Positions 1-11,018 of a stretch of DNA of 64,000 nt are shown here, piece by piece. The translations under genes were made by a program, and so were the position numbers. A model generated the notes under the pieces. It was not told the DNA's origin. It worked only from the letters and a program-made list of their open reading frames with translations, and made no database searches. Position 1 is the first letter of the stretch; each line of letters begins with the position of its first letter. The DNA is from Mangifera indica (lineage: Eukaryota > Streptophyta > Magnoliopsida > Sapindales > Anacardiaceae), in contig NC_058152.1 of the NCBI RefSeq assembly GCF_011075055.1, positions 10,478,001 through 10,542,000 on the forward strand, given 5' to 3'.

Positions 1-2741
1 TAAGCCAAGATCAAATGGCCCCAAAGAGTCGGTCTGCATAAAGACATTATAACCGCAAAATCGAAAGAGGAAGGTTAGCCAGTAATAGTTTTCTGCAGTG
101 AAGGTTTAAAAACACTTTTCATAAGAAATTTACCCATTTGATGCCTGACAGACCAAGGCTGCTTTCATCATTGTGTACCCGAAGCTGCAAGTCTGTCTCA
201 GATTCTGGACAAGCATGGCTCTGTGAAAGTGCCGGTTGGGAATTGGCCTGCGAAAAGTATGGTGGAAACTTTCAAGAAAAAATATATTGTGCATAATGTT
301 GCAACATAAATTAAAAATTATACATAAATTTGAGCAAACCTCAGTCACATGTGGGAGCTTGAATGACTTGGGACCAGCACCTAGACTGCTTGACTTGGAT
401 TCTTTCTCTAAGGAAGAGAATTTTTGAAACGCAAATGCATGACATGTGTCTTCAGCATCCAAAATAGACGAATGTGAGTATTGAGGAGGCGGAGGCAGAG
501 GCAGAGTTGGAGTAAGAGGCCTTGGACCTTGAGACTGATTCATTTGGCCAGCAAGAAAGGCATCAAATGAATCACAAATTAGTTGAGATGGCTGCAAGCC
601 CGCATTGGCCTCATTTGATTTTGCGTCACCAGCATTGAACCTGCCCTGTAAGGATGCTTCAGAAAGCAAGCCTCCAATGCTAATGTTGGTTAGGCTATCA
701 GCCCACAACAACGATGATTGCCCAACGTTGCTATTGATCCTCACTTCACTATCCTAGTTATATCACAATGAGTATGCTTCAGAAAGAGGTACAACATCTG
801 AGGAAGATATATGCTCAAAATCTAGATTTCACAATGGTAAATTTCAGATCATATTAGAATAAGAGTCAATTCCATAATTGTATCAAAGAAATTGGACATG
901 ATCATTTAATTTTACAGTCAAATCCTTAAATCATAAAAAGCTTGTCAGAAGATAATTAGCCAGATGATTATTCAATATTCAGTCATCAATATGCATTTGG
1001 GGGAAAATTACAAGATGTTGAATATGCACTAAAAAGTCATTTGTAACATGTTATGCTTTTGAAAAATCTCCAATATATAAGATGAAACAGCAAATAATAG
1101 CATGGCTACTAATGTCATACCTTGGGATCAATTGGTCTATTAAAAGACATGTTCTCAGCCAGCACTGCAGTTGTTGCTCCATTTCCAGTAACATGTTCAT
1201 ATTCTGCACTAGTTTCTTCTATTTTTTTCACTTTGCCATAGTGATTTGCCACATTAGTGCTGCAACCTTTCTGTACTTCAGATTTTAATGATCCCTGTAT
1301 TGAAATTGATGTAGAAGGCATTTCAGAGGTTGAAGCTTCAGTATTGGTAGACCAGGTAGACCAGGCATACCTTGTAACAGAAACTGAGTCAGAATCTCGC
1401 ACTAAACTACAACATGCCTACAACATGAGAAAGTGATCAGGAATTTGACCTTAACCGGAAGATGGCAGGAGATCCAATTGCTGTATAGACATCTCCTGCA
1501 CTAATGTCAATGTCATTCATTGTCCATCTGTAACTAGCAAAATTTTCCACCACATTGTATGGGAAAAGTATGGGTTCCCCAAGAGCAACTTTTGAGCCAC
1601 CCCATTTGCTATTAAGATGCTTAAGCACAGAAGATATCTTTTTCCGCTTGTTTAGAGTGAGCTCCAAGTATGGATGAAATCCATCCTACACAGAAAAACA
1701 ATAATATTTCTTAATAGGTTATAAAAAGCTTCTAATGTGTTCAAAGCTTAGTTTTATCACTTTACCTTTTCCAATCCCATGCAAGTGCCTTCATCTAGGG
1801 GGAAAAGCTGCAACTTAATCTTTGCAGATGGATGAAGTATTTGTTCTGGATAGAAGTTAAGTCCAGGTAATTTTTTAGTTGTTTCCAAGAGGCATTCACC
1901 TTTTCCTGAATGTTGCAGACTCACAGCTACAGCTGATCTAGTAGGTGAACAATTCTCATCATTTTCAATTGAAAAATTATCACGTTTCCCTGAAAACAGA
2001 AGATCCAAAACCAAACCAAAATAAAAAATTATTGAGTACTGACGAAATAAACGAAAGCAGTCATGGTTGACTGATGGATGATGTGATAAATAAAAGGTAT
2101 TCTAGTTCTAGGTGAAAAAAGTGCAGAAGTCCAGAGATTGCCAAAGTTTGATGTGTTTTTTATGCTGCTCGGTTTTGCTTATTTATGGTTTTTGTATGGA
2201 CCCACCAGATTACGTTTTCTACAAATTCCACACAAGGTTATATGTCCCGTACCAGAACACGAACAAGAGATTTTGGATGAACTAGGAGTAGCACCTATTT
2301 TTTTCACTAACCATTAATTTTGCACCTAGTTTAACTAGCTTGAGGTGTGAAGCCTTTTCACATTCTTTTGTAGCTGGAATCCAGAATTAAATTCAAAACG
2401 GTTAACACCAATGTACTGCTTGAGTATCATAGCAGAACCTAATTTGAGAAGTACTAGTAAGTGTTTGACCCTAGCCCACACCAAAAGGCCAATGGCCTGC
2501 AAAGTTCAATCTGAAAATTTTGTCTTAACCAGGTTCATAATAGTGCATTAATTCAAAGAAAAAATTGTTTTGAAAAAAGCAGTTGAAGCACAAAACTTGG
2601 ATGAAATACCATACCGGTTGTTTTATGGTGCTGCACATTAGATCTCTTTGCAGATTTAATGACTCCAGTGGCAACTGTACCTGTGTTCTGCCTTCCCAGA
2701 GTCTCACCTACCTTCCCCCTTCGCTTTCTAGAAGATGTCAT
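1..2741 (-). CDS. TKI1-like: TSL-kinase interacting protein 1 (TKI1)-like protein, C-terminal end outside the window
   Basis: Seven coding exons read in reverse: 2741-2615, 1989-1766, 1685-1450, 1406-1121, 753-340, 247-134 and 33-1. All have GT-AG borders, and the phases join into one frame of 478 codons that continues past position 1. The ATG is supported by an in-frame TGA at 2750-2748, inside the same exon. Recognisable TKI1 segments are KLQLFPLDEGTCMGLEK, a block with RKKISSVLKHLNSKWG, WADSLTNISIGGLLSE, a proline-rich stretch (LPLPPPPQYSHSS) and the C-terminal SGIKWTDSLGPFDLGL. In Arabidopsis, TKI1 is a SANT/Myb-domain nuclear protein that binds the TOUSLED kinase, which is linked to chromatin assembly and replication. 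The N-terminus here is a short basic stretch (SSRKRRGK) with no SANT domain. Function in the nucleus with TOUSLED is inferred from homology. The family call is fairly secure; ortholog or paralog status is not. Confidence 0.85.
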
Positions 2742-2755
2742 GGCAATTCAGCCTT

Positions 2756-3736
2756 CTGCATATCATACCATTTGTAAAACAAATTGAATCTAATATTTCA
2801 TGTTATAAGCAAGAAATGTAAGACACAATCCTAAAAACTACGTTAAAGTCCAAAATTTAAAAAAAAAAAAAAAAATCCCTTGCCCAATTTCCCATTCTTT
2901 TTGTTATCAGTTCTACCTATTTCCAGATAAAAGACAACAAAAAATACTAATGAGATGAGAACATAATTCTTACTTCTAAAATGTATCACTGTTTCTCAAT
3001 ACATTCACGAAGTTTAAATAACACAACCTACACAACCACCTAAAAATTATCTAAACTTCACGAAAAAAAACCCTCATTATTATCATCTTCAAAAAACATT
3101 GTACTCCTAATTCATATCCTTCAAAACAAACCCAAAATCCTCACATAATTTAACTCTACACAAGCAAAACAACCAAAGTTATAGCAAATATAACTATAAA
3201 TACCTAACCCAAATCCCAATTTTTTTTTTTCATTATAGTTCCAATATTCATCTAAATCTTGACTTCAACAAGAGATAAACCAACAAAGCCCTATCCCACT
3301 ATCTAAAATAAATCAAAACTTAACAAAACTAATCAACCCTAATTGCCATCAAATCCGCCAAATAACAACTCGAATCATATACAAGGCGAATTCAAGAATC
3401 GAATTTACACTCAATCGAGTTCTAGCTACTGCTACGACACCTAATTACCAAACAACAACGTAAAAACTATAAATATAATCCACATGATAAAAAATGCAAA
3501 AGCAAATTTTTCTTAACAAATTATAAAACAACTAATTTAATCACAAAATAATAAAAATCACCAAAAATCGAATTTCTAGCTACTGAAACGAAATGGAATT
3601 ATAATACAACGGCGTTGAAAGGATGAATTGAATAAAAAAGAACTAAAATTCCAAATTTTCTGGAAATAAAGTATTTCTCAGAGATTTAATACAGAATTAA
3701 ACAAATTATCGCATCGAATTGAACCGAATCGCGTAC
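2756..3736 (-). other. Probable 5'-leader intron of the TKI1-like gene
   Basis: In reverse, a donor (AAG, then gtacgcg at 3736) and an acceptor (tatgcag ending at 2756) bracket about 980 bases. These are AT-rich and show no open frame consistent with the gene. The exon beginning at 2755 carries only 14 leader bases before the ATG. The intron is inferred from splice motifs alone; a leader exon ending at 3737 is the simplest fit. Confidence 0.5.
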
Positions 3737-3737
3737 C

Positions 3738-3770
3738 TTAATCGAAGCGCGATTGAGAGAACGTGTTCAT
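3738..3770 (-). promoter_or_regulatory. Short uORF in the leader of the TKI1-like gene
   Basis: In the inferred first exon an ATG at 3770-3768 opens a 10-codon frame (MNTFSQSRFD). Its TAA lies one base before the splice donor. If the exon is transcribed, ribosomes would meet this small frame before the main start about 30 spliced bases later. Its role is inferred; only the frame is seen. Confidence 0.4.
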
Positions 3771-3791
3771 AATGAGATTAAAAAAATGTTG

Positions 3792-3799
3792 GCGGGAAT
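3792..3799 (-). promoter_or_regulatory. E2F-type site upstream of the TKI1-like gene
   Basis: The minus strand reads ATTCCCGC, an exact match to the plant E2F consensus WTTSSCSS, about 20-30 bases upstream of the inferred leader exon. E2F sites drive S-phase genes, which would suit a partner of the TOUSLED kinase. An 8-mer can occur by chance, but this one is a GC-rich word in very AT-rich DNA at a promoter position. Confidence 0.45.
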
Positions 3800-3953
3800 G
3801 AATTCAAGGAAGACTTATTAATGGCGGCAATTTTTTCACTTTTATCGAGACATGGATCGTTTTGGGCCGAACGTTTACGGGCCTTGTCTTGATTGGACCC
3901 AAAATGATTATTTTTTTAAAGATTAATTTGAAAGGTTTTGTTTATACCAATAA

Positions 3954-4139
3954 AATTATCAATAAAACTATGTATACCCATTTTTGGTAAATAATTTATA
4001 TACATAAATGAGATATTATTATGTGATTGAATATTTCTTTATCATATGATAACACATGTTTTAAAACCACCTAATTACATAATGACACATCATTATATAC
4101 ATGAATTGTGTACCAAAAATGGGTACACATAGTATTACT
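3954..4139. repeat. Palindromic MITE, copy 1
   Basis: The left arm begins AATAAAACTATGTATACCCA and the right arm ends TGGGTACACATAGTATTACT, so the ends are close reverse complements. The AT-rich core carries the family words ATATTATTATGTGATTGAAT and TCATATGATAACACAT. This is the clearest copy for defining the family. Confidence 0.65.
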
Positions 4140-4300
4140 CTAAAATTATACAAGTTTATTTTGAATATATAAATAGGTACATATTTAATACATATTATTA
4201 AATAATTTAAATTAAAAATAAAATAATATTCAATCAAATAATAATATATCATATATATATATTTAAATATTTAAATATTGGTATATATAATGTTGCTTTT
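4133..4300. repeat. Palindromic MITE, copy 2, abutting copy 1
   Basis: It starts where copy 1 ends. It has the family core (TTTAAATTAAAAATAAAATAATATTCAATC) split by drift, and a right end near GTATATATAATGTTGC. The head-to-tail contact with copy 1 suggests insertion into, or beside, an existing copy. Confidence 0.5.
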
Positions 4301-4905
4301 GTTTATATTTTATAGTAAATCTAAGGGTGTAAAACCATTATAAGTGAATTGCGTATCATACTATGTATTAAAATTTTATTTTTTGGTATAATGTATTTTA
4401 TATCATATTGTGGGATTTTTTTTTAAATTTAATTATGATATTAGTATCTTGAAGAATGTCACAAAAATCTTTTGTAATTCCAAAATTTTTTAAATACACC
4501 TCTTATCATATTATCATTTCTTTAAAAAAAAAAAAAAGTGTATCAATATGTATCATAATGTATAATACACTGAAAATATTATAACAATTTTTGTTACACC
4601 TAAAATATTTTTTACATATATCGTATCATATTGTATATTATGAGATACTAATAACTACATTGTAAATAAAACAAGCAACTTATGATTCAATTTAATTAAT
4701 GTTGTTATATTTAACTCGATTCATATCGAATCGAGTTTGAATTTGATGTTAGTTGACTCATGAGTTATTGAGGTCAACAATTCCCTTAAAAATTTCATTT
4801 ATTTCATAGCAAGTTGATTAATATATTTAAGTTATAAAAGTATATATATTTTTTAATTGTGTGGTTAAAATTAATTTTTAAATCAATTCTTAAGTAAATT
4901 GTTTT

Positions 4906-5090
4906 TATCTTACAATAAATTTATGTGTGTTTATTTTGAATACATAAATGAATACATATTTATATATATTATCACGTGATTTTGTTATTTTAAATTAAGG
5001 ATAAAATAACACTCAATTATAATATGATACATATAAATATATATATTTGTGTATCAAAAATAAATACACATAATATTATTCTTTATCTTA
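4906..5090. repeat. Palindromic MITE, copy 3
   Basis: The left arm has AATAAATTTATGTGTG and the right arm has AATACACATAATATTATT. The core TTAAGGATAAAATAACACTC is shared with the other copies. Confidence 0.55.
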
Positions 5091-5204
5091 TGCTTAAGAG
5101 TTTCTATCGGCTTTACGATAATTTTTTATAATTTACTTTAGATCAGATGGTATGGATATATGGTCTTCATAAATTTTTATCATAGTATTTTAATTGAAAA
5201 AATT

Positions 5205-5375
5205 ATTAGTGAAACTATGTCTACCTATTTTAAATATATAAATGGGTATATATTTTATGTGTATCATCATCGTGATTAATTAATTTTGAATTAAAGATAA
5301 AATAACATTTAGTTACATAATAACACATAAGTGTGTACCTATTTATGTACTCAAAATAAGTGTACGTAACATTAC
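5205..5375. repeat. Palindromic MITE, copy 4
   Basis: The left arm has GTGAAACTATGTCTACC and the right arm has AAGTGTACGTAACATTACT. The core TTAAAGATAAAATAACATT is shared. A further partial copy follows to about 5480. Confidence 0.55.
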
Positions 5376-6503
5376 TTTTACTTAATTTTTAATTCAAAAT
5401 TATTCAATCGTATGATAATACGTCATTTGTTTATATCAAATAATACTTAACTGTTTGTACCTAAAATATTATAGTAATGTTATATACTCATTAATAGCTT
5501 TGTGCTTGTGTTTCATTGGGAATTGAATTGAACCAAACACAAACACTTTTTAATTGAACTTCAATTTGAATAAAAAATAAAATAATTTGACTTCAACTCG
5601 TTTCATCAAATCAAAATTAAGGATTGCTTAAATATAATTATTAGTATTCTACGATACATGATATATATCTTACAATATGATACAGATAAAAAAATAATGT
5701 CTCATAAAGTATATTAAATTAATACGATATAATAAACTTATCATGTAATACGATACATATTTTTGGAAAAAAATGATGATACAATATGATTGCATATGAA
5801 TTTTTAAAATTTTAAAGATTATAATATTTTTTAAAATGGTAACATATCAATTATAATTTTTTTATTATTTCATTTTTTAAAAGATATATTATGCAATATA
5901 ATATAATACATAATATAAAAAATTAGAGTTCTAATACATAATTTAACTATCACAAACTTAAGTTTAGTTTGATCTTTTAAGTTTAAAGTTAGCTTCGAAT
6001 TAATAATTCAAATTGTTTTAATCAATAATAGGCAAAACAATATAATTTTTATAATTGTTTGACACAACTCAAAATGTGCAGCAAACTAAGCTTAAATAGA
6101 TTCGAGTCATTTGCCCCGTTTGTGAGGCAAACCGAGCCCAATTCCTCCATCTTGAGTTCTGTTAGGTTTCAAAAACAAGCAAACCATCATAACTCAAGCT
6201 CATCTTGAATTCATCCTGTATAACTTTGAATCAAACTATGTCGGCTAAGTCAAAACCAGCCGTCCAGCCCTAAATGTGTCAGTGTGGTTAGGTAAAACAG
6301 GAACTTTTCCTCAGTAGTGGCCGCAAGCACACACATCGCCATTCTAAGAAAGATGCATAGCCAAGCATAGAGAAATATGATATTAGTAGTACATAAAATG
6401 GAACTTGCACACTACATTTTCAGTGAATTTTCAAGGCATCTAAGCACCACACATACCTTTAAACAACAAAAAACAAATAATGTAAAAAAACCACACATAA
6501 ATT

Positions 6504-9272
6504 TCAATATGGAAAGTCATGGCCTGGACTATCTGCAGGGATATCCATGGATTCAGAACTGGGAGAATTGGCATCCCTGTTCTGCTGATGAACATTGTTG
6601 GCATCAGTATTCCGAGGACCATGTGACAAGTGATAGTGCTGAAGGCTGCGACGAACGGGGCTGGAGAGAGCATTTGAGAAAACAGAGTTTTTCGCTTGAT
6701 CTGGTAGTCCAGGACGGACTCCAGGCCCCACTGCTGCTGGCACGCATGGAATCGAAGCATTGGGAACTCCTAAATTATTTAATGCAGTTTGAGGATGTTG
6801 GTGCTGAATAGGCAACCTGGGGGACACCGGAGGCTCCTCTACTCCATATTCAAGCTCATTCTACACAAATATCAGAAAAAATTTCCAGAGCTAATTAGAT
6901 TTCTCCAAGTGAATTCTTCAAGTTGCCTTTGAAGATTTGGATGTTCATAAATGGAATATAACAGAAGAAAAATTCATGTATTTCCAAAATTTTATAAGGC
7001 AAAACAATATACCTTATCTTCCATAGTCTTCATTGAGATACTGTGAGAAATATGGAGATCAATATATAGATAAAATTCATTTCTGAAATACTTTACACGA
7101 ATGATTCCACAACTATGCACAATTTAATTAGTTTCCACCATGAAACATTCATCCAAAATGGAAAATCTCATTTCTATATGCATAGAAAATTTTGAATTAT
7201 GACACATTTAGACAACAACATGTTACAGATGTATCAGGACAGCAAGAGCATGCATAAAATCGATAAATGAGGGTTAAGTAAGAAACCTGCAAATAAGCAA
7301 CTATATCAACAGTTGTTACTCTTGATCCTTCTTCTTGCTGCCTCAGAATCCACTGATAAAGTTTCTCCTGGAATTAAAGGAGTGTGTTCATAAGTATACA
7401 CAAAGTCATAAAATAAGTAAACATGTGACATGCACTAAAACAGAAAATGAAAGGGCAACAGTTCATGAGAATCGTGAAAGTGGAAATTACAATAAACATG
7501 AAGTAGATATTGATTCATATACAAGAAACAAGACGAGCATAGAAAGGGAATTAAAATAATAAGATAACCACAAACTCAAATCTGGAAACTAAGAAGCCAT
7601 TTCTTTGTAAGTTATTGAATTTATTAAAAGTGCAACACGCGATATACCTCATCCACAAGGAAAGTATAATAAACTTTTTATAAATCCCTAAAGGAATGAC
7701 CACCTAAACAACGGAAAGCAAAGAATACATGTACAAGTAAAATAGATATGGAATTTCTAAGTTAAAAAAAAAGGTCCAAAACGTCATAGTTAAATAGGCA
7801 AAAAGCAGACCGGTTCAAGGGAAAACAGGTCAGCAAAAAAATGAAAAGACTCTCAAAAGAAAAGGATTAGCCAATTCCCTTACAAAATAAAATTTTACGT
7901 CATTTCATTTGCAGTATGTATGCCAGTATGCATCTTTAGAGCATGACAGTAACAGATCCATATCATGTGCCTATACCCTGTTTGTCTACAACCAAATAAA
8001 AGAAAGAAAATTTTCCTGCTTTTTATGCATGCAGAAACAAGAAATTGCTGAAGTTTCACGAATGTGATTTCTTCTTTGCTAGCTCAAACATGAGAGAGAA
8101 AGTTGCAGGCATCCACTAAGATGAACACATAAGAATTTGTACTGTGACTACTTAAACAAACCAATTCAAATTATTAATCGCAAATCATGAACTCAATCAT
8201 TTCCAAACTTTGACTCTTTTACAACTATTACACCATTCTACATGTCTTTACCCTGATTTTATCACGGGGAAATGTTCATGAACCCTAGATATATAACAAA
8301 CAATCGAAAGAACACCAAAACAAACAATAAAGCCTAAATAATTAATTAATTATTAGCAGCGAAAATTCAAATCAAAATATTAGATGCAGACATCACGACA
8401 AATTTCTTAGCAATCCAAACTTGTTTCAGCACTCATACAGTCTTTCTTACAATACTGAGAAGAATTTACAACCAAAGGCTGTTTTAATTACCAAATAAGC
8501 CTTCAGCAGTGCAAGGAATGAGACATTGTTTTACAGAATTGCCAAAAAAAAACATGAAATACAGAGATGAACTCAAAAAAATTATACTTCCAGGCAAATG
8601 CACAGAAAGTAATCATTTTTGTTCTCTCAGAAAAAATAATCAAAGTTTTACACCCAAAAATAGTTTTTTAAAAAAAAAAAAGTAAAAGCTTGGCTCAACC
8701 AAGCCTATAGCAGCCACAAAGCTTGTTTCAAAAAATTTTAAAATACATAAAACATTAACTTTTCTCATGTTTTCTCTTCCATTTTCTCACCGACCAAACA
8801 GATACCAGTTCATCAACCAGATAATTAACACAAACAATTAAGCCAACATGGCCAAAACTGCTCTCGCATTTTCCCTGCCATTATCTCACCAACCAAAAAG
8901 ACATAAGCTGATCAACCACATAATTTACCAAGCATCAGATTAAAAGGCCAAAAACATACAAATTTCCAATTTTCTCACAAAATCAAAAATTACAAAAAGA
9001 GAGAGAGATAAACCTATCACGCATAACACATCACAGAAACCCCATCAAATCGCAGCTCAAGAAAAAAAAATAAAATTAAAATCAAAACTTTTATTTCAGA
9101 AATAAAAGCATACCAGCGCGTGGCGCTCGCCGGTCTGAAAGCTGAGGCGCTGATGGTTCATCGCCTGCGAGTAGAGCTGAGAGAGCGAGTTGGCGGCGCT
9201 GCAGAAGGTGGTGTACATGGTACGGTCAACTTCATCAAGGCGCGTGGCGTCTGATTTCCTCTTCTTCGCCAT
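6504..9272 (-). CDS. Conserved plant protein of unknown function, 198 aa, three exons
   Basis: Coding exons in reverse are 9272-9114, 7367-7287 and 6860-6504. All are phase 0 with GT-AG borders and give 53 + 27 + 118 residues plus TGA. The start is chosen at 9272 because it has a good context (tttcccATGG) and no upstream ATG in the leader. The first 85 residues look like a compact helical domain, with MAKKRKSDATRLDEVDRTMY at the start, then SAANSLSQLYSQAMNHQRLS, LEKLYQWILRQQEEGSRVTT and DIVAYLQNELEYG. The remainder is a Q/P/S-rich, poorly structured tail. I recognise this as a family found throughout plants. Automated annotations sometimes call it 'holocarboxylase synthetase', but no biotin-ligase motif is visible, so that label should not be trusted. 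The basic start (KKRK) could serve in nuclear entry. The first intron is 1.7 kb. Confidence 0.8.
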
Positions 9273-9670
9273 GGGAAAATCAAACCCCTCAAAAAAAATC
9301 GCAAACCCAAAAGAGAAATCAAACCCTGTTTCCAATTTCAAAAACTTCCCCAAATTCTTTTATTTCCCTTTTATCCTCCTTTTTGTCTTCTTGTTGCTGT
9401 GAAAGTTTCGTTCGTTTGGTGTGTGTGAATTGCGTGGACGGTTGAAAGAGAGAAGCCGATGAGGTTTTGCTTTTTCTAATTATAATAATTATTATTATTA
9501 TTATAAATTGTTACTTTGTTTTTCTTCAGATTTTGTCTTCGTTGTTGTACAATTTATTTACGAAAAGGTGGAGAGAAAGGAAAGTTTTGGTGGGTGGAGA
9601 AGAAAGGAAGCAAGATAGGAGAGAAGGGAAGAAGGATTTCTGTCTCTGCTTGTGTTTGAGGATATTCTGC

Positions 9671-9688
9671 CACGTGTATTAACACGTG
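9671..9688. promoter_or_regulatory. Double G-box palindrome upstream of the 198-aa gene
   Basis: Two CACGTG cores (9671-9676 and 9683-9688) sit in one inverted repeat with 8-base arms CCACGTGT and ACACGTGG around ATTA. G-boxes are bound by bZIP and bHLH factors. The pair lies about 400 bases upstream of the ATG at 9272. Confidence 0.55.
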
Positions 9689-9705
9689 GGCTACTGTGTT
9701 TTACT

Positions 9706-9720
9706 CTGTGGGTCCCACAG
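9706..9720. promoter_or_regulatory. TCP-type palindromic site
   Basis: The sequence CTGTGGGTCCCACAG is a perfect palindrome with a single central base. It contains GGTCCCAC, an exact class I TCP site (GGNCCCAC). It lies close to the double G-box, in a promoter position for the minus-strand gene ending at 9272. Confidence 0.5.
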
Positions 9721-9812
9721 CATCTCATTGGTTTCAGTAATTCTCTATAAATTTTGCAAGTAAGACTCAAATATTAATTCTTACAAATGGTTAATTGTGA
9801 TAATTCTTTATC

Positions 9813-10676
9813 GGCCAAATGACTGTGTCCCACCAAGGTTTGGTGCGATGTTTCTTTTTCATTAGTTAATTATCAAAATTTTAAATATTTATTTATTTAT
9901 TAAATTTTATTATAATTATTAAAAATAAATTATTTTTTAATAAAAATATTTTAAAAACTATAAATCTATCATATCTTTTCCTTCACATATTTGAAAACTA
10001 ATAATTTACTTGCATTCTTTTATTTAAAGTTTGAAAATTTTATATTTTTCTTCTAAAGTTTTTATAGTAGTTGTCGACAGCCAAAGATGATGCCAACAAC
10101 AAGGTTCTCCTTTCCTCCCGACTTCTCTCTCAACCTTTATCCATTTTCGATCATTATTGACTGTTCTCTTCCCTTATTAGTCAGAGCATGACAATATCGA
10201 GATCTGAATCTCTTTGTCAATGACAAGGAAATCTCGATTTCTTCATTGCTTTGCCATGCGACGAAGATACTAACATCCTATCGTCGTGTGACAAAGATAC
10301 CCAAATCTTAATCTCATTATGTATTGGTCTGTAAAGGAAGAAACTGATGATAGTAAAAAATAGATCATAATTGAGAGAGAAGCCTGAAAGAAAGGAGAAT
10401 GTCTTCATCGTCATTATCTTCGACCTCTTACAATTGTTGTAAAAATCTTTGAAGAAAATGTAAATTTTTTAAACTGTAAATAGGAGAATTTTGTTAGTTT
10501 TTGAACTTGGGTTTAAAAAAATAATAAACTTTTAGTTTTTAAAATATTTTTATTAAATAATAATTTTATTTTTAAAAATAATAATAAAATCTAATAAAAT
10601 AATAAATATTTCAATTTTTGATAATTAACAAATAAAAAATAAAGTTTATACTTAAAAGAAAAATAATCATTTGGCC
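9813..10676. mobile_element. Mutator-like non-autonomous element A with long inverted repeats
   Basis: The ends read GGCCAAATGACT on the left and ATCATTTGGCC on the right. The match continues inward for about 250 bases as inverted arms, for example TTAAATATTTATTT with its partner AATAAATATTTC. Between the arms lie about 350 bases with words such as CGACGAAGATAC and no transposase. End sequence and layout match elements B and C, which have 9-10-bp TSDs. No convincing TSD is visible here. Confidence 0.6.
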
Positions 10677-11018
10677 GCCGTTATTTATATTGAATAATTT
10701 TTTTACTTGTTTATAATTTAAAAATATATTATCATTTTAAAATATTGCTATACGCCTGTTCCTATGTATAGTTTCTTGATGTCAAAACTTAAATAAAAAA
10801 AAATGAGATGATGACGTGTAATTCAGTACAAGTAGTTGATTAATAATAAAATGTTTTGAAATGGTTGGATTTCAATATAATTTTTTGTTCATAGTAAAAG
10901 TGGTAGGGATAACAATGAAATTATACAATAATATATAATTAAACTTTATTTATTCAATTCGATTTCTATCAAAAGTGAATGATCTTCTACTCCCGAAATG
11001 GAAAGAAGTGATTATTAT
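10677..11018. other. Intergenic spacer, nothing recognised
   Basis: This is AT-rich sequence between two mobile elements, with no frame, RNA gene or clear repeat. Confidence 0.5.

Larger units (their letters stand above)
3800..6503. other. AT-rich intergenic block with stacked MITE copies
   Basis: This space between the two minus-strand genes holds no credible protein frame. It contains at least four copies of the palindromic MITE family (listed separately). Two stretches (about 4340-4670 and 5640-5940) belong to another AT-rich repeat with words such as GTATCATATTGTAT, ending near ACTAATAACTA. The last 200-300 bases probably include the 3' UTR of the 198-aa gene. The word GTCCAGCCCTA near 6263-6273 looks like the right end of a small hAT-type element whose left end I could not place. 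Confidence 0.5.

Noticed and set aside
1407..1417. Alternative acceptor for TKI1-like exon 4 at 1417
   Set aside because: Using it brings a TAG into frame after four codons; the acceptor leading to 1406 keeps the frame open.
6377..6811. 144-aa plus-strand frame
   Set aside because: It is antisense to the last exon of the 198-aa gene, whose reverse frame splices perfectly.
7000..7060. Possible extra small exon in the 198-aa gene
   Set aside because: A cag and gt pair surrounds a short segment, but inclusion in phase 0 gives a stop (TAA). Direct joining of 7287 to 6860 keeps the conserved YLQNELEYG sequence.
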